Assembly (NCBI RefSeq): GCF_017873555.1
Contig: NZ_JAGGKE010000004.1
Span: 62,001 to 126,000 of the forward strand
DNA from: Halorubrum trapanicum
GTDB lineage: Archaea > Halobacteriota > Halobacteria > Halobacteriales > Haloferacaceae
Length of the DNA stretch: 64,000 nt
Reading direction: 5' to 3'
A program made the translations under genes and the position numbers. Within the stretch, counting starts at the first letter, position 1. Every line of letters begins with the position of its first letter. Shown piece after piece: positions 63,187 to 64,000 of the stretch. The notes under the pieces are model-generated. The model was not told the DNA's origin and made no database searches. It was given only the letters and a program-made list of their open reading frames with translations.

Positions 63187-64000
63187 TCAGTCCCGTCGCG
63201 TCGCGAAGCGCGTGACCGCGGTCGCCGACAGCGCGCCGAGCGCCGCGATGAGGGCCAAGACGACGAACAGCTCTCGGGGACCGGCCCGAGTGAGGACTGT
63301 CCCGGCCAGCGTCGAGCCGAGCGCGCCGATCCCGAAGATCCCGACGTACGTGTAGCCGAAGGAGAGACCGCGCGCCTCGCTCGGCGAGTACGCCGCGACC
63401 GTCGCCTGCGAGAGCGGCTGGACCGTGAACAGCGCGACGCCGAGCGCGAGCGACACCGCGACGAAGGTGCCGACGCTCCCGGTCGCGGGGATGAAAAGCA
63501 GCGCGAGCACCGACAGCGTCCCCATCAGCGCCATCAGCCCCCACTCCGGCGGGACGCGGTCGGCTATCCGCCCGCCGAGGTACTGGCCGAACACGCCGAC
63601 CGTGAGGACCGCGACGTACAGGTACCGGCCCACGTCGAACTGATCGGCGTACGGGCTGTCGGGGTCGACGAACTGGAAGTCGACGAGACCGCCGAGCACG
63701 TCGCCGAGGAGGTCGGGCAGGAACGTGAGGAACGTCCGGTAGTAGAGCCCGCTGAACGTGACGAACGCGAACACGATCAGGAAGCCGCCGGCGAGGAGCA
63801 CGCGCGTGTCCGCCGCGATCGACGACAGCGAGACCTCGCCGTTCGTGTCCGCGGACGAGTCGGCGTCCGGATCCGGTTCGCCAGCCGAATCCCTCTCGCC
63901 AGCCGAATCCCTCTCGTCAGCCGAACCACCCCCGTCGGCGGTCTCGGGCGAGAGCGCCGCGTCGACGTCGACGGTGACGCCGTACGCGGCGACGACGACC
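63187..64000 (-). CDS. MFS transporter, C-terminal part (runs off the window)
   Basis: The frame is open from the stop at 63187 to the right edge (about 271 codons); the N-terminal half lies outside. A loop of about 60 acidic residues containing twice RDSAGE leads into helices beginning TRVLLAGGFLIVFAFVTFSGLY. Five to six helices follow with GQYLGGRIADRVPPEWG (the MFS loop A-like motif) and LFTVQPLSQATVAAYSPSEARG. Substrate unknown. Confidence 0.8.
   Translation of the reverse strand, partial: VVVAAYGVTVDVDAALSPETADGGGSADERDSAGERDSAGEPDPDADSSADTNGEVSLSSIAADTRVLLAGGFLIVFAFVTFSGLYYRTFLTFLPDLLGDVLGGLVDFQFVDPDSPYADQFDVGRYLYVAVLTVGVFGQYLGGRIADRVPPEWGLMALMGTLSVLALLFIPATGSVGTFVAVSLALGVALFTVQPLSQATVAAYSPSEARGLSFGYTYVGIFGIGALGSTLAGTVLTRAGPRELFVVLALIAALGALSATAVTRFATRRD

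Noticed and set aside
1-64000. CRISPR array
   Set aside because: Repeated sequences found are either large dispersed elements or short tandem units with no unique spacers of regular length.

Overview
The window looks like chromosomal DNA of a halophilic archaeon, most likely Halorubrum or a close relative. Evidence: very high GC, strongly acidic predicted proteins, many leaderless genes with a TATA-like box about 25-35 bp before the start codon, archaeal machinery (V/A-type ATP synthase, TiaS, L40e, Sec61beta), and small proteins typical of Halobacteria (DUF5786, DUF5789, DUF6276-like, zinc-ribbon miniproteins). The genus is inferred from overall resemblance, not from a marker gene. No rRNA, tRNA or CRISPR array was found.

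Layout. 1-3120: end of a type II/IV secretion ATPase, its PilC/TadC-like membrane partner, and a 'conditioned medium-induced protein 4'-like gene. 3540-13598: Cas4-like protein, cupin, a citramalate/isopropylmalate synthase with a long leader, MATE exporter, GGCT-like enzyme, threonine deaminase IlvA, TrxB and a TrkA-N/DHH protein. The synthase and IlvA give two routes to 2-oxobutyrate for isoleucine. 13687-23272: fused FolC-FolP folate enzyme, two-gene ABC exporter, zinc-ribbon miniprotein, aldo/keto reductase, HisH, and a phnDCE phosphonate importer. 23369-28544: DNA repair glycosylase, DUF99/DUF5786, MBL hydrolase, L40e, thioredoxin, Sec61beta, PdxT-HisE, SHOCT protein. 28590-29995: AT-richer solo TnpB element placed just upstream of leuS. 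30057-41071: LeuS, kynureninase, Lhr-type helicase, SpoIIM-like protein and small membrane/zinc proteins. 41193-50233: the complete A-type ATP synthase cluster atpH-I-K-E-C-F-A-B-D on the minus strand, followed by a MinD4-like ATPase with a long acidic tail. 52105-64000: HTH regulator, TiaS, VOC protein, small Halobacteria proteins, M24 peptidase, CPA2 antiporter with its regulatory subunit, GIDE-like membrane protein, RNB ribonuclease and a truncated MFS transporter.

The most unusual content is a family of six related, highly structured intergenic elements (A minus strand near 3.2-3.5 kb; B 10.5 kb; F truncated 25.7 kb; C 34.3 kb; D 40.2 kb; E 58.0 kb, all plus). Each full copy is about 300-380 bp, has three long stems whose arms change together between copies, a conserved G-rich core and a conserved 3' tail. 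A 48-50 bp two-hairpin module is nested in each full copy but at three different places and in both orientations. Five of the six copies lie between convergent genes. I do not recognise this as a described family; it may be a non-autonomous mobile element, a structured RNA, or both.
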